Source: Candidatus Aminicenantota bacterium (GTDB taxonomy: Bacteria; Acidobacteriota; Aminicenantia; S016-38). Taken from it: a DNA stretch of 6,220 nt. The position numbers and the translations under genes were made by a program. Shown here one piece after another: positions 4,874 to 6,220 of the stretch. How positions within the stretch are numbered: position 1 is the stretch's first letter; every line of letters begins with the position of its first letter. The notes under the pieces were generated by a model, which was not told the DNA's origin, did not search any database, and saw nothing but the letters and a program-made list of their open reading frames with translations. The stretch lies in assembly GCA_027062035.1 (NCBI GenBank), contig JAMOUL010000292.1, forward strand, positions 1 through 6,220, written 5' to 3'.

Positions 4874-6220
4874 TCATTTAAGTACCCGGGTAGCATTTAA
4901 TATGGCTATTAATGCAACCCCGACATCTGCAAAAACCGCTTCCCACATGGTAGCCATACCGAGAGCACCCAGAGTTAAAAATATGCCCTTAACCCCCAGA
5001 GCAAACCCTATATTCTGCCATACCACGCTTCTGGTCTTTCTTGCAATTTTCAAAGCATCCGGAAGTCTTGAGGGCTCGTCCGTCATCAAAACTACATCGG
5101 CAGCTTCTATGGCAGCATCAGATCCAAGAGCGCCCATGGCGACTCCGATATCTGACCGCATTAAAACTGGCGCATCGTTTATACCATCACCAACAAAGGC
5201 AATTAATTCCTTTGGTCTCTTCTTTTTCTGCATTAACTCTTCGATTTTCTCCACTTTGTCCTGAGGAAGCAGTTCAGCAAAATATTCGTCCAATCCCAAT
5301 TGTCTGGCCACACTTTCCGCCACCTTTCGATTATCTCCCGTAAGCATAATCTGCTTCTTTACTCCGAATTTTTTCAGCCTTTCAATTGCTTCCCTTGCAT
5401 CCCCCTTGACCTCATCAGATATCACCATATATCCTGCATATTTAGAATCCACGACAACATGAACCACAGTTCCTTCTACATTACAGGTATCATGGTCAAT
5501 CCCAAAATGATGAAGCAATTTATCATTCCCTACATAAACGAGATGATTCTCTACTCTTGCCTTAATTCCCAATCCAGCGATTTCTTCGTATTCCTCCACT
5601 CTATTTTTGTCTATTTTTCCCCCATAAGCCTCAAGAATGGATTTTGCTATAGGATGATTGGAATGGCTTTCGGCCCGGGCTGCAAATTTTAAAATCTCCT
5701 CCCCGGGAAAATTATTTTTTGAGACTACCTGAGTAACCCTGAAATTTCCTTTAGTAAGGGTTCCAGTTTTATCCCAGACCACTGTGTGAAGATTATTAAG
5801 TCCCTCAAGATAATTTGCACCCTTAACCAGGATTCCCCTTTTAGAAGCTCCTCCGATTCCTCCAAAAAACCCTAAGGGAATTGAAATTACAAGAGCACAC
5901 GGACACGAAATAACCAGAAATATAAGCGCTTTATATATCCATTCGGAAAATGTTTCTTCATGGGCAAACATTGAACTCAGGGCAGGGATATTGTAAAGTA
6001 AAACCGGCACAACTGCTAAAAGAACTGCTACTAAAACAACCGCCGGAGTATAGTATTTAGCAAATTTAGTAATGAATTTTTCAGTGGGAGCCTTCTTGCT
6101 TGCCGCATTTTCCACAAGATCCAATATCCTGGCTACAGTGGATTCACTGTATTTTTTTGTTACCCGAACGGTCAGAAGACCGGATCGATTTATCATCCCA
6201 GCAAGAATTTCATCTCCTTT
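4874..6220 (-). CDS. Zn/Cd/Pb-exporting P1B-type ATPase (partial, N-terminus off window)
   Basis: The reverse strand is open from the right edge to a TGA at 4874-4876. The visible 448 residues are the C-terminal part of a heavy-metal-exporting P-type ATPase in the inner membrane. The open frame continues upstream of the ATG at 6196 as KGDEILAG, a normal actuator-domain sequence, so that Met is internal. Counting from the edge, the order is: end of the actuator domain (1-45), a membrane pair carrying the metal-binding CPC (106-108), the phosphorylated D150 in DKTGTLT, the HP of the nucleotide domain (H189, P190), TGD (294-296), GDGIND (344-349), and the last two membrane segments with K411 and D432. 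CPC together with that Lys and Asp is the pattern of ZntA/CadA-type pumps for Zn2+, Cd2+ and Pb2+, and argues against a copper pump. The N-terminal metal-binding domain and the promoter lie outside the window. The frame is intact. Specificity within the divalent group cannot be decided. Confidence 0.93.
   Translation of the reverse strand, partial: KGDEILAGMINRSGLLTVRVTKKYSESTVARILDLVENAASKKAPTEKFITKFAKYYTPAVVLVAVLLAVVPVLLYNIPALSSMFAHEETFSEWIYKALIFLVISCPCALVISIPLGFFGGIGGASKRGILVKGANYLEGLNNLHTVVWDKTGTLTKGNFRVTQVVSKNNFPGEEILKFAARAESHSNHPIAKSILEAYGGKIDKNRVEEYEEIAGLGIKARVENHLVYVGNDKLLHHFGIDHDTCNVEGTVVHVVVDSKYAGYMVISDEVKGDAREAIERLKKFGVKKQIMLTGDNRKVAESVARQLGLDEYFAELLPQDKVEKIEELMQKKKRPKELIAFVGDGINDAPVLMRSDIGVAMGALGSDAAIEAADVVLMTDEPSRLPDALKIARKTRSVVWQNIGFALGVKGIFLTLGALGMATMWEAVFADVGVALIAILNATRVLK

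Noticed and set aside
4860..5692. Plus-strand reading frames of 100-134 codons opposite the P-type ATPase
   Set aside because: They are mirror frames of a well-conserved ATPase; the composition (Ser/Pro/Ile rich) is typical of antisense shadows.
4874..6196. Taking the ATG at 6196 as the true start of the ATPase
   Set aside because: The frame remains open to the window edge with conserved actuator-domain residues, and a protein starting there would lack the first membrane segments and most of the actuator domain.
4874..6220. Copper-exporting ATPase (CopA type)
   Set aside because: CPC occurs in both groups, but the final membrane segments carry the Lys and Asp of the Zn/Cd/Pb group and lack the copper-type Asn-Tyr and Met-x2-Ser-Ser patterns.

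Overview
The window carries five protein genes packed with almost no free space. It looks like the chromosome of an anaerobic or microaerophilic bacterium: moderately AT-rich, with frequent AGA/AGG arginine codons, Shine-Dalgarno sites of the AGGAGG type, and an oxygen-sensitive radical SAM enzyme next to a diiron-type metallo-beta-lactamase-fold protein. The AGA/AGG bias is often seen in thermophiles, but I cannot name a phylum from the sequence. No RNA gene, CRISPR array, insertion sequence or phage gene is visible, and there is no gene-free stretch over 300 bases.

Layout. At the left edge a minus-strand gene (1-600, cut off at its 3' end) encodes a metallo-beta-lactamase-fold protein of the flavodiiron / oxygen-binding diiron (ODP) type. 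A 106-bp divergent intergenic region (601-706) separates it from a plus-strand radical SAM gene (707-2131), an anaerobic sulfatase-maturating enzyme (anSME) with an unusual N-terminal extension of about 105 residues. It meets tail to tail, with a 4-bp overlap, a minus-strand Cys-type sulfatase (2128-3576) that has a twin-arginine-type N-terminus. Upstream of the sulfatase on the same strand lie a nitronate monooxygenase-like flavoprotein (3627-4748) and the C-terminal 448 residues of a Zn/Cd/Pb-type P1B ATPase (4874 to beyond 6220).

How they fit together. The strongest functional unit is the maturase-sulfatase pair. The maturase should convert Cys83 of the sulfatase (in a CAPSR motif) to formylglycine in the cytoplasm, and the sulfatase would then leave the cell through the Tat system. 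The maturase's extra N-terminal domain is helical-looking and resembles, by eye, the N-terminal domain of SurA-type chaperones. It could hold the sulfatase in a maturation-competent state; this is inference. The flavoprotein and sulfatase are separated by 50 bp and may share a transcript from a good extended -10 promoter at 4815-4823. The metal pump looks like an independent, upstream unit.

The most distinctive features are the domain architecture of the maturase, the combination of Tat export with cytosolic formylglycine formation, and the four-cysteine cluster in the flavoprotein. None of these is proven to be new from sequence reading alone.
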